A DNA stretch of 64,000 bases, taken from positions 1,414,470 through 1,478,469 of the forward strand of contig OX621175.1 of the NCBI GenBank assembly GCA_951640195.1, written 5' to 3'. A model generated the notes under the pieces. It did not search any database, was not told the origin of the DNA, and was given only the letters and a program-made list of their open reading frames with translations. How positions within the stretch are numbered: the stretch's first letter is position 1; each line of letters starts with the position of its first letter. Below are positions 54,526-64,000 of the stretch, piece by piece. A program made the position numbers and the translations under genes. This DNA is from Porpolomopsis calyptriformis (lineage: Eukaryota; Basidiomycota; Agaricomycetes; Agaricales; Hygrophoraceae).

Positions 54526-55139
54526 CCGCAGATGAGTCGAATTTTCCAAGGTGAGTTTTAATGCACGGGATTTCTAACCCGAATTTATTGCTTACTTCCG
54601 GAGTGGACTTCTGGCTCTCAGAAGATCGACTGCGATTCCGTTCGCATCCGTCTAACCTCAGAAAGGTTCTTGAGATTGCCATCTTCAACCCCGCTTCCAC
54701 GCATTACTGACAACAACACCTTGATTATTCCTTGTACGTGTTCACTCCCCCACGACACCGGGATGAAGAATTAATGATGGCCCACAGATATGACTACCTC
54801 CTACTGATGGCTTCTGCACCTTATCACTCCCCCCCCCAACCCAGAACGTTCTCCCTAGAGATTCTCGCCAAGATGCACCCACCACCCCATTATAACAACA
54901 TTCTTATCACTTACATCCAATGCCTTCCTCTTATCTGACGTGGCAACTTTTCCGATCGATTGGAAAATTTTTTAAATATATTTAGGTAAACAAGCCCGGG
55001 GTATAAGCCCAGAGTCAAAGTGACTCTGCTTCATGATCTGAATGATCCAAGGGACACCCGTGATGGTACCTTTTCGATTGCCTCATTTCCCTTTAGTATA
55101 TATATATTGCCCACAGCCTCCAATGATGCGCCCACCCCA
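54526..55139. other. Intergenic region and promoter of F-box gene 2
   Basis: No gene. Contains an AT-rich stretch (aattttttaaatatatttagg, 54965-54985) and gtatatatatattg at 55097-55110, just 30 bp before the chosen ATG at 55140. This makes the start slightly doubtful, or means the true TATA is further up. Confidence 0.5.
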
Positions 55140-57130
55140 ATGATGACGATTGCGACGATAGTGCATTCTGTGCCGTCGAGGAGCAAGACATCGTCAAAGA
55201 CATCAAGCAATTTTCACAAATGTCGTCCACGCAAAGTCCAGTCCGTGGATACCAATCCTAGTTCTTACGACCGGACAGATCCTTTCCTTGCGTTCAATGT
55301 CTTGCTCTCGCTCATTGGCTCTCTTCCGTCCAGAGTCGGTGGGTGCCAATACAAATTTTCTCCCGAGGAGCATAAACTGTCGTTACACCTTCTAAACATT
55401 GTTGAGCCATTCGTCGGCCTCACGCGTTCTCGACGCACGATTGTCCAACAACCAACCGAGATCCTTGATTCCATCATCTTCCATCTCGATTCGAAACATG
55501 ATTTGCTCTCGCTGGGCCTCTCTTGTCGCAGGATCCATAGTATCATATTTCCAAGGCACTTCGACTACCGAACTATTCGATGTAAAGTCAGCGCCATCAG
55601 TGTCTGGAATCACTTGAACGTCCATCGCTCTCTGGCTCGAAATGTCAGAAGACTCGAAATCCTTGATGAGCGGTCGACGGAAGCCAACATCATTCCCCCC
55701 GGATTATTGGCATCCGACACTGACCTTGAGTCTTCCGACGACGAACTCGAATTACACGCAAAGCAAGAGCGTTATCTCACGTCAGCGCTGATGAAGATGT
55801 CGTCGCTTCAATCCTTCTCTTGGTCATGCAATCATTCTCCCATTTCCATTGACCATGTCTGGCCCACTCTCCTTCGGTGCCATTCCCTCAAGAGGGTCGA
55901 GATTAATGACAATCTCATTTTCAGTCCGCAACCAACTGGAATGGAAGGAATAGACGGTAGCACACCTGCCCTTCACCCACAAAATGTGTGTAAAAATATC
56001 ACCTTTTTTGTTGTACCGTACTAAAGCAAAGTCAACCCCTGCACAGCTCCCAGGACTGAAAACTGTAGATTTACGATCCACTAGGCACACCTATGGTTCT
56101 GCCAAATACCCTTCCTTGGCGCGAATTTCAGGGATGCTTGACCAATGCCCCAACCTTGAAGTAAGTCTGATCCACCATTTACGTTTTCCAAACTCAACAA
56201 CCTTTCCAGTCCCTAAATATAGATTATTCACATCCGCGCTTCACACCCGGATGCACATACCCTCCAGTGGATGACATATTTGTCGATGGCAGTTGGCCTC
56301 GTCTCACGGCCCTGACCCTTACGAACCTACGCTGCTCCAGGACTACAGGGTTCAATGCCACCGCAGCATTCCTCTATGCACACGTAAATTTGGAGGTCCT
56401 ACACCTTGATATTGGTGGAGGTATGGGTGGGGGAGGTCAACTGATTCTCCCATATAATTCACTTCCTCGGTTGCGAGAACTCAGATCCCATCAAGAAATC
56501 ATCAAGGCGATTCTCGAATGTGAATGTGATTCACCACGACCATTGGAGACTCTCAAAGGCGTGCAGTTACCTGGATCCTCTTCGAGTGACCCCAGCAGAG
56601 ATCAAGATCAATCGTTTTTTGTAATCCTGAAGCAATATGGGAAGGCTCTCAAACGGATTGAGTTGACGGGATGGAGTGAGATTGAGGACATACGGCGGCT
56701 GGTGGATTGTGCCCCTGGGCTCACATGGCTCGACATAGGGAAGAAGATTTCGGGTCCAAATCCGTCACTTGCCAGAGATAAATCCATCCCCATGTTCAAC
56801 ACTATGGAATGGGCTATTTTACTCTCCGCGCTCCCCGAACTATCGACATTCCACGGCATCCACTTTTTCTATTCCCTATCCGACACATCTTTTGCTCGTA
56901 AAACAGATGAGCTGTCTGCGTCAGACCGCAGCCGGATCCGAAAGAATGATGAGATCGCGTACCTGTTGGCCTGGAAGTGCCCGAAGTTGCGGAGAGTTGA
57001 CCATTGGGAAGACGGTATTGGACGGGTGATAGTTTTGGTGAGAGATAGAGGCGCTAACGCATCTGGGAACGGAAATGGGGCGGTTGATAGGGAGAAGATC
57101 AAGTGGGAGGTGAGGAGGGTTAAGTTGTAA
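55140..57130 (+). CDS. F-box/LRR-like protein 2
   Basis: Three exons, 55140-55985, 56047-56160 and 56210-57130, give 626 residues. The F-box begins at about residue 102 (IVQQPTEILDSIIFHLDSKH, DLLSLGLSCRRIHSIIFPRH) and is followed by leucine-rich, LRR-like segments (NVRRLEILDE, LKRVEINDN, LPGLKTVDLR, RLTALTLTNLRCS, LEVLHLDIGG). The first 100 residues are Ser/Thr-rich and basic. It shares the general layout of the F-box gene upstream but is not an obvious duplicate. It converges on the LanC-like gene with 171 bp between stops. Role inferred only from the F-box. Confidence 0.85.
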
Positions 57131-57301
57131 GTGAATAACGATTTCATTCTTTGACTTTGGGTGCCTCTTCATACGGTTTGAGTTATGTTGATTTCATACT
57201 GATATGTACTGTACATGTTCATACAATTGAACTAGGTTGTTACAAAAACTGAAAATACGTCGTCAGCCAGCATCGTAGAACGAGATTCATGCTGGCTGAG
57301 A

Positions 57302-58884
57302 TCAGTCCAGCGAGAGGAGATCATCAAAGGCCACCATTCCACACCCGATCCCTGGTTTCTTGGCACTCTCCATCCTCTTCAGGATCTCCCCCCATGCACA
57401 ACACATTCCCGCGGTGCCCTCGTACAAGCTCCATGGCCTATCTGGTGTTGACATCCGTTTGCGCTTCGTGAGAGGGAGGTAGTCCGTTGCCAGATGCGCC
57501 AGATGGATAGCCTGTTTGAGATAATCGAGATTTTCTGGCCGAGTGTCGGCGACGGCGAGTAGAGCAAAGATGGATCCAGCGACGCCATGACAGAGACCTA
57601 CTCCCTTGCGAAGAAAGCCTTTGGAGTAGACGAGGGAGGCTCCGCGGCTGAGAGAAATGTTAATTTTGTCGCGGAGAGTGAGTGGTAACGGTTCGGGAGA
57701 ATCGAGCGGCAAACGGCGAAGAACAGTTGAGAGGAGGATTAGGATACCTGGTGCCCCGTGGCACCAACTGTGTGATTTTGGAAGAGGCATAAGATTTTAG
57801 TAATTCAAGGGGAGGATGGGACCTACTGTACCAGATCATTGGGTTCATCTCGCAACCCCCCTGTTGTTGGCCAGTTTCCGGTGGAATCCTGCAAATCTAC
57901 CAGCCACTCAACTGTATGCAGAATAGATGGAATATGAGGCGCGATGATGTTGAATGGACAAAGGAGAAGGACGTGAAGGATTCCGGCTGTGGAAACGGAA
58001 CACGAAATGTGTTATAGATGATTTTGGGGTAATAGATGAAGGAGGCTTACCTACACCATGGGCAGCACCCAAATATCTTTTCCTGTGCCAGGACCACATG
58101 AGAGCGGGAGCATTGGTACGAGAGGACTCGGTGCTATAAAATGCGGCACCGGTCTTTCCCCGCAGAATGATTGATTCTACGAGGATAGTGAGATTTGGTT
58201 CCGAGACAAGGTCAGTGATGGTGGATGCAATGGTGGATGATGGATCAACCTTGGAGATGAGGGATGATCGGAGGAACAGCAAAGCGTACAGAAGTCCAGC
58301 GCGACCATAGAGCACCTCGCAGTCGCCGTCGTCGTCCGTTGGGGATGGTTTTTTTAGATCATTTTCGACCATTTGAATGACTTCTTGGAGCACGCCCGCC
58401 GCTCCACGCCAACGATCTGCAAAGGCAGATTTAGTGCCTTGACTTGTGCTCGTGGTCTGCGCAGTGGAGCTCTGTAACGCGCGATGAAGAACAAGGGTGG
58501 AGACTCCAACATAGGTTTCGATGAACGAGCATCTGCCTGGAGAGAATGCGTGGTGGCGAGAAGATGAAGCCGCTGCAAGGTAGGCGTCTGCATTAGATAT
58601 AAGATGCGACGACGACGGCTCGGAAAGGCCTAGTTCTGCCAACTTATAATTCGATAATGCGATACCTTTTCATGGTTGTTCAGCCGGGTGATCATCGGCA
58701 ATCGATTAGAAGGGAGGTAACCTGCAGCCCCGACGTATACCAAACCTCCAGTCCGAGGGATGTCGGGAGCATGTCGCTGTACGAGCCGCGTGTTAGCAAC
58801 AAGGGCGTCGAGGATGTCGTGTTTAATCGTATCAAGGTCCTGAGGAGGGCGGTGATTGTGAGCAAGATAGCGGCGGGAAGACAT
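57302..58884 (-). CDS. LanC-like protein (LANCL family)
   Basis: Eukaryotic relatives of lantibiotic cyclases; in animals they add glutathione to dehydroamino acids. Four minus-strand exons, 58884-58722, 58665-58051, 57986-57827 and 57767-57302, sum to 1404 nt (467 residues). The alpha-toroid hallmarks are present: RTGGLVYVGAAG, CEVLYGRAGLLYALLFL, YLGAAHGVAGILHVL, HWCHGAPGI (Cys315, zinc ligand), GVGLCHGVAG (Cys372 and His373, zinc ligands) and LYEGTAGMCCAWG. So all three zinc ligands are present. A 23-nt apparent intron near 58645 was rejected in favour of a 56-nt intron (58721-58666) that restores GAAGIALSNYKL. Its start codon is only 29 bp from that of the divergent EH-like gene. Confidence 0.92.
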
Positions 58885-58913
58885 GAGTGATGACGTAATT
58901 ATCTCGTTTCAAG
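58885..58913. promoter_or_regulatory. 29-bp gap between divergent start codons, with TGACGTAA
   Basis: The only sequence between the LANCL and EH-like start codons. It contains TGACGTAA (58890-58897), a CRE-like bZIP site. Both 5' UTRs must overlap the partner's coding region or be extremely short. Confidence 0.5.
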
Positions 58914-61085
58914 ATGCGGCCATTGGACTTGCATATTTCTGCTCTGAACGACCATGAATATGCCTTCTACACTGCTTCCCTCAGTGAGCTCATGGACCAG
59001 GAAGACGTCGGTCGCGATGATGGTTATTACCAGTCGCTTTCTGTTAGTGTACGTGAAGTGAGAGCGTGGCTGCGCGGCAGGTTCTCAGACATACCCGTTC
59101 AACATGTTGACAGCGTGCGTGATCACCCTCATTTGCCATCTCTGACTGCTGATAGCGTCCTGCAGGTTCTCAGACTTTTTTGCCCCAACTTGGCCCAGAC
59201 TGACTTGCTATCAGGCGGCCAGTTTTTTGCCGCCCTCAGACTTGTGCTCCATGTCCAGTCTGGGAAGGAGGTCGACAGAGCGTATGCATTTGTGCAATGT
59301 GAGTACTTTGTGATCTTCCCTCCCCATTTATTCAATTTCATTCTTCCAGTCCATCCTTCTTCTCCTAACCAATCGCCATCTCGACCTTCCTCTCCATCGA
59401 AGCGATCGTCCCAGTCGCAACCCCCACCTCTCCACCCCGACACACCAATTCGTCGCCTGAACCAGGTCCAGGTCCATACACCCGTTTCTCCAGTCTCTGC
59501 ATTCTCTACATTCGCAGACAACCCCTTTTCACCACCTTCAAATCTCGTTTCAGCTCCGCAGCATGCAGTCTCCTCCACCAATCCCTTTCTTGCACACAAA
59601 TCTCTTCATAAACCTGCAGATTCCAACCCACAGAAACTCCCGCCATTGCCGCCTCGCAAACCCGCACCACCAATACCGCTCGCCCCACCCCCACGTCACG
59701 CTTCCCTAATCCTGCCGCAATCTACCAGCGCCCCACCCTCGCTCAAAACATCCGCCTCTGCCCCTAATCATCACTCTCCCATACCACAGAAATTTAATCA
59801 CGTTACCAGTGCTCTCATGCGCCAATCCCTTCAAGCAAGCAAAACTGCGCAAAGCCTGAAAAAGGCTGAAGAGGAGCTCGAGCGTGAGCGCGTCCTCAGC
59901 ATCCTAAAACGCAGCAACGGCGGTGCGGGCAGTTCAAGTATAAGAAAAGGGAGCCTTAGCCCAGAAAGGACCTCAACCTCTGACTCCACCGCAAAGGTTC
60001 CGCCCTTGCCACGCAGGCGCAACACCGCGCATCACCAGGTGCCCAGCCCACCACCGTCGTCGTCCACAACAAGCCTCTCTACTGGTTCCTCGTCACTTGA
60101 GCGCGTCACATGTGCTTCCCTTGGTGACTCTCGTGTGGATGAGAATAATAGTGCCAATAACCGCATACCATTCAACTCTTTTGAAGAGAGCCCGTTCTCG
60201 CCTACAAGCCCATTTTCCAACCCTAGTACCCGCTTCTCCTCACGCCCTCTCCCAGACCCCTTATCGTATCGCGCTTCTCCAGACCGCTACCACACCCAGT
60301 CTGCGTCTCCCACCCGCCCCTCCGCTGACCTGCCCCACGCCATTCACCCACCCCCTACGCACCCTACCCGCCACCTCGCCAAGTCCACTTCTGCATTAGC
60401 ATCAGCATCTAATTCCTCCGCTTCCTCCTCGTCGTCCTTCGACCTCATCAACCCGACCCCGAGCCCATCCCAACCCACGAGTCGCATGTCCCGCTCGCAA
60501 TCTCTACACCATCCCTCCCCACCACCGATCCCACCCCCGCGGCGCAAGCGTCCCGAAAGTGTCCAGCTTACGCCTACTCCTGACACGGTCGACTCAAGCT
60601 CGCTTCTTGACACAACGCCTACCCGAAGCAAGGGCGAAGGAAGCCTTCCACGAAACCTCTCGCTCTCTCCCTTTGCGTCCAGTCCCGCGGACAAGGATGG
60701 AGACCGTGAGAAGACTAAGTCGGCTTCAGGCCTAACGAACATCCAACGAACGATCGCTAAATTCGACACGGTATTGCAACCGAAACTTGCGCTTGACGCA
60801 TTGCAGCCCCATCTAGATCGTGCGAGATATAAAGCAGAAGCAGGCATCAGTTGGCGTGGGTACTTGAATCATCATGGACTGGCGAGCAAGTGGGTGGGGA
60901 GCGGGGGTGAAGAGGGGAAAGAGGAACTGATTAGTGCTGAGGGAAGTGCACACAGTGGGACTTCAGAGAGCCAGGAGGGTGGCGATGGCGATGGCGAACG
61001 GAGTGAGGAGTATGAGACAAGACGAGATAGCGTTGATGCAGATGACCTCAAGTGGCCGATTGCAGAGGGATGGAAACAGCTATAA
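58914..61085 (+). CDS. EH-like domain protein with long proline/serine-rich tail
   Basis: ATG at 58914. One probable 51-bp intron (59299-59349, GTGAGT...CCAG) is in frame either way, giving 706 residues spliced or 723 unspliced. The N-terminus has the character of a degenerate EH/EF-hand region (HEYAFYTASLSELMDQEDVG, then LLSGGQFFAALRLVLHVQSG), as in fungal endocytosis/actin proteins. The long middle is Pro/Ser-rich with PPLPPRKPAPPIPLAPPP and PPIPPPRRKRP, likely SH3 ligands, and several NPF/NPFS-type strings (DNPFSPP, TNPFLAH) that EH domains can bind. The C-terminus has a conserved-looking helix (IQRTIAKFDTVLQPKLALDA). A short coiled coil is seen at AQSLKKAEEELERERVLSIL. Role in endocytosis or cortical actin is inferred, not shown. 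Confidence 0.75.
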   Translation: MRPLDLHISALNDHEYAFYTASLSELMDQEDVGRDDGYYQSLSVSVREVRAWLRGRFSDIPVQHVDSVRDHPHLPSLTADSVLQVLRLFCPNLAQTDLLSGGQFFAALRLVLHVQSGKEVDRAYAFVQCEYFVIFPPHLFNFILPVHPSSPNQSPSRPSSPSKRSSQSQPPPLHPDTPIRRLNQVQVHTPVSPVSAFSTFADNPFSPPSNLVSAPQHAVSSTNPFLAHKSLHKPADSNPQKLPPLPPRKPAPPIPLAPPPRHASLILPQSTSAPPSLKTSASAPNHHSPIPQKFNHVTSALMRQSLQASKTAQSLKKAEEELERERVLSILKRSNGGAGSSSIRKGSLSPERTSTSDSTAKVPPLPRRRNTAHHQVPSPPPSSSTTSLSTGSSSLERVTCASLGDSRVDENNSANNRIPFNSFEESPFSPTSPFSNPSTRFSSRPLPDPLSYRASPDRYHTQSASPTRPSADLPHAIHPPPTHPTRHLAKSTSALASASNSSASSSSSFDLINPTPSPSQPTSRMSRSQSLHHPSPPPIPPPRRKRPESVQLTPTPDTVDSSSLLDTTPTRSKGEGSLPRNLSLSPFASSPADKDGDREKTKSASGLTNIQRTIAKFDTVLQPKLALDALQPHLDRARYKAEAGISWRGYLNHHGLASKWVGSGGEEGKEELISAEGSAHSGTSESQEGGDGDGERSEEYETRRDSVDADDLKWPIAEGWKQL

Positions 61086-61560
61086 GGATTGGGAACGAAG
61101 TAGAAAGAGGTATGTATGTGTTCAATGATCTTATACGTACAGTCATGTACTGTACCCTTTGTTAGACTCTCGATCTTGCCAGCGTCCACCGTGGACCACA
61201 ATCCAGATACTCTAGGCAGCGTCAGATGCCAGATATTCTGAGAACGTTGACGGAACTTTTGTCTAAACAACCTGCATCAGACGAACAGCCAAACTTGGGT
61301 TTGTGGTGGGGCGTACGACTGGGTGACTGGATTAGTTCATGCACCACAGGATCCTGACCGGAGTGCTTGACCCGGCGGTTGGTTTCTGCTCAACTTGCCA
61401 GCCGCAGGCGAGGCTGATAAACAGAGGACAGGTTTATCAATTAAAAACTTCTTGTCCGCGAGACCTCAATTCAGACTCACAAATTCATATCAATATCTTA
61501 GTATCGTGGTACACATTTGTAAGGTAAATAGGTTCAGTAAGATAAGAGACGAAGATAAAT
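61086..61560. other. Convergent intergenic region, no gene seen
   Basis: 475 bp between the stops of the EH-like and G-alpha genes. Short frames only. Confidence 0.6.
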
Positions 61561-63606
61561 TCATACAAAATCGGCGTTCTTAAGATGTTCACGGAGTATA
61601 CTGTCTTGTACTATCATCATCGCATCGGTTAACCTGCACATGAGATGATATGGGACCAGTTCATACCTGATTTAAGAGTGGACGCGGTAGCTTTGGTGTC
61701 CTATTGTAGGATCGGAAATCCACATGATCCGTGTGAAATGAGATGTGAAACAAATACTCACGGTGACTGATGTAGCGTACAGATAGCAGATTCTCGGCTC
61801 GGGCGAATGTTGCTTCGAGGTGTCTTTGAATTTGTCTCTCAAATCTATCATTCAGCATTAGCATAATCAGCCGTGACACAGCAGCAAGCGGCAGGAAAGA
61901 GAGACCAAGAGATGAGAAATGCGCACATTTAACGACCGTGTGGACATCATTGGAGCGATCGCCAAAGCTGGGCAAATGTTTCTTGACCATCACCCCTTTT
62001 TTGAGCTTCCGCTTGAGGAGATCGCATTTGTTGAGGAACACAATCAGGGTAGTCTTTGCTAAAAGTTTGGAGGAACAGATCGAACGCCAGAGCATGAAGG
62101 AGTCTTCGAGGCGGTTTATAGACGGATCCTAAAGGGAGGGTGAGACGGAAGGTGGCGAAGATATGAGATGTTCGGAGTACCTCACTGAGCCGTTCATCAA
62201 AGCATGAGACGGGGGCAAGGAATATGATAGCGTTGACATTCTCGAAATAGGGGAGCCACGCCGCCCGCTAGTGCAAGGATGGTGAGAAATGTTCTTGTAG
62301 AAACAAGGGAAGAAAGAAACGACATACGGAAGTACGAGCGCCGCCCACGTCGTACATGATCCACTCACGGCCACAGTCGGAGTCTACCATTAAATATCAC
62401 GATTAAGAACGACAGGAGTGGGAGGAGATACATACTTCCGGGAGTAAAACTCTGCTCAAAGTGGAGCTTGAATTCCTGTACACCAAGCGTGCGTAGACGG
62501 GCTCTGACAATGTCATCGTCTGAAGGTTCGTAAAATAGTGTCGCTATGCGGTCCAAGTCATCGAGGAAACTATACCAAGCGCAGAATCAAGTAAACGGAA
62601 AAGTGACAGTAACAAGGAGGCCGGACGTACAACCCAGCAGAGTCTTCTAAATGTATCTTCCGACGTCGAAGCACGTTTCGGAGGACGGGATCCTCCCACA
62701 ATGCCTTCATATCGTCTTTACACCGAGCGATTATCTCTGTTGTCTCATCTGGGGCTACACTTTCCTGTCTGGAAGACGGGGTATCTTGCGAGGGTTTAGA
62801 GGAGGTACTGGTGCGGGCGAAGGCGTCTGTTAGGCACCTGACGTGGAATTCGTCTATACGTCGGCGAGAGGTGGATGGGTAGGTACTTTGAGAGCCCCTG
62901 GCAGTACTGACATCCGCGTCAAACGGAGTAGCATACATAGGGCTACTCGTGGGTCCAACTTCTTCCGATCCGGCACCCAGGAGGTGTTTCAGGTCAAGCT
63001 CGACTTTGCGAAGGGGGGCAAGACGAAGTTTGAGCAAATGATGTTTGTCAGAGAAGATGAAGGGAGATTTATCATCGGTATCATTAGGGTCGTCTTGTTC
63101 CTCGTATTCGATGGTGGAGGATGTGTCGGGTCTTTCTCCTTCCATTTCTCCCTGGAGCGCATCGAGGATCCGGATGACAGAACGAAGGAGATTGAGCTGG
63201 ATGACGACTCGCCACGAGGCGCGTTCCTGTTTCCATGTGTTCCGGGCATGTTTAATACGGAAATCTGCGAAGAAATGAGGGGGGGTAAGTGCTTGAGCGA
63301 GGTGAATGAGCGAAACAGACTTTTCAGAGTGCTTGACTTTCCTGATTACGAATTGGTGAGATGAAGGTGGGAGGGAGGGAGGCATTAAAGCTTACCACTT
63401 TCGCTCTGACCAAGGAGCAACACACGGATGATATTCTGCTGTTTTTTTAAAGCTTGGCGGTCCTTCTTTATTCCCTCGTCGATGTTGTCGCTGATGATCT
63501 TGGCCTCCCGCTCACGCTTTTCTCGTTCAGCGCGCTGTTCCTGAGTTTCGCCCGGTGGAGGTGCCATGGCAAGAGTGAGTGGATCATTGTCGGTGGTGAA
63601 GACCAT
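61561..63606 (-). CDS. Large G-protein alpha subunit, DVGGAR type
   Basis: Membrane-associated GTP-binding signalling protein. Ten minus-strand exons, 63606-63396, 63341-63321, 63264-62634, 62569-62436, 62383-62328, 62267-62181, 62128-61927, 61844-61762, 61700-61667 and 61610-61561, total 1509 nt, 502 residues (canonical G-alpha about 350). Motifs: P-loop GQSESGKS (66-73), switch I ARLRTLGV (Arg312/Arg314, Thr315), switch II DVGGAR (344-349), FLNKCDLL (NKCD 413-416) and TSVTDTKAT (472-480), ending LKNADFV. The extra length is a Ser/Asp-rich insertion in the helical domain (about residues 105-230) and an N-terminal charged helix. The usual catalytic Gln of switch II is Ala. No N-terminal MGxxxS myristoylation signal is visible. 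Intact frame. Confidence 0.94.
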
Positions 63607-64000
63607 GTATTAGTATGATATTGGGGGAAGAGTGTGGAGTCTCACTCTGGCAACCCAACACTTGTCATGGAACCTGCGCCCCGATTAATTGAGGATGCCG
63701 CAAAAGGGTTACCTTGATCCGACGTTAAGAGCGTGAAGCGCTGATGCCCGGGTGCACGCCACTTGAATAGTAATCATCATATTCACCATCTCAAAACGGG
63801 AAATCCGTCACGCAGCTGGCCGAAATACAGGGTGCAACGTGAGTACGGTCGTAATTTCATGCGAGGCGCCCGGTTGTTGACCCTGGCGACGCCAGTCAGG
63901 TTCGGCTGTCTGTTGGTCAAAATCAATAAATGGGTCATGTGCTCGTGATCGATCCATTGGTTGTGATTGCTAATTTTATTTCTACAGTCCGTCGGGCGGG
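63607..64000. other. Upstream region of the G-alpha gene, no gene seen
   Basis: Probable promoter and 5' UTR of the minus-strand G-alpha gene. The frame at 63763-63948 has no supporting signal. Confidence 0.5.

Noticed and set aside
58640..58665. A 23- to 30-nt intron in the LanC-like gene
   Set aside because: Too short for a fungal intron. A 56-nt intron from 58721 to 58666 has proper borders and restores a conserved GAAGIAL-type sequence.
59299..59349. Hydrophobic segment (about 17 residues) in the EH-like protein as a membrane helix
   Set aside because: The stretch is bounded by GTGAGT and a pyrimidine-rich CCAG and is 51 nt long, so it is more likely a retained-frame intron.
1..64000. 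CRISPR array, rRNA or tRNA genes
   Set aside because: No regularly spaced repeats, no rRNA-like stretch and no convincing tRNA cloverleaf or B-box was seen by eye; a tRNAscan run would settle the tRNA question.

Overview
The window looks like nuclear DNA of an agaricomycete (mushroom-forming basidiomycete). The evidence is short introns of about 50-60 bp with GT-AG borders, very dense spliced host genes, a DUF6698-family fragment, a basidiomycete-type G-alpha with a DVGGAR switch II, and Ty3/Gypsy chromovirus debris. All exon structures were read by eye from splice signals. For BRR2, the glycosylase, ATG18, TRL1, the two F-box genes, the LanC-like gene and the G-alpha gene, the exon phases were checked by addition and close in frame.

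Left half (1 to about 33.5 kb): a transposon graveyard. In order it holds the 3' end of a minus-strand chromodomain Gypsy element (A, 1-2330); a 3.07-kb LTR element without pol, with 201-bp LTRs and a perfect 5-bp target duplication (2740-5811), nested in older retroelement sequence; a broken plus-strand Gypsy gag/protease (7455-9492); an LTR-like block (9493-9800); a DUF6698 fragment (10427-10955); a decayed hAT transposon whose long imperfect inverted repeats also enclose a decayed TPR array (about 12665-17010); an 8.9-kb Gypsy element with both 608-bp LTRs (B, 18517-27435) that carries a spliced accessory gene antisense to pol; an unrecognised divergent gene/ORF pair (27641-29190); and the 5' part of a Tf1/sushi-like Gypsy element (C, 29191-32915). 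The Gypsy reading frames keep phase over kilobases and are broken almost only by TGA where a CGA arginine codon is expected. This is the signature of CpG methylation and deamination or a RIP-like process.

Right half (33.5-64 kb): compact housekeeping genes with intergenic gaps often under 300 bp. In order: BRR2 (U5 snRNP helicase, +), a thymine/uracil mismatch DNA glycosylase (-), ATG18/PROPPIN (+) followed by a decayed partial tandem copy, a small secreted protein (+), a 377-aa intronless unknown (+), TRL1 tRNA ligase (+), an unrecognised minus-strand gene, two F-box/LRR-like genes (+), a LanC-like protein (-) divergent from an EH-like proline-rich protein (+) with only 29 bp between start codons, and a large G-alpha subunit (-).

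The host genes do not form one pathway. They cover splicing (BRR2), tRNA splicing and possibly the unfolded-protein response (TRL1), base-excision repair (glycosylase), autophagy (ATG18), ubiquitin targeting (F-box) and signalling (G-alpha). The most unusual items are the antisense gene and the central polypurine-tract copy in element B, the self-priming primer-binding-site arrangement in element C, and the TPR array inside the hAT inverted repeats.
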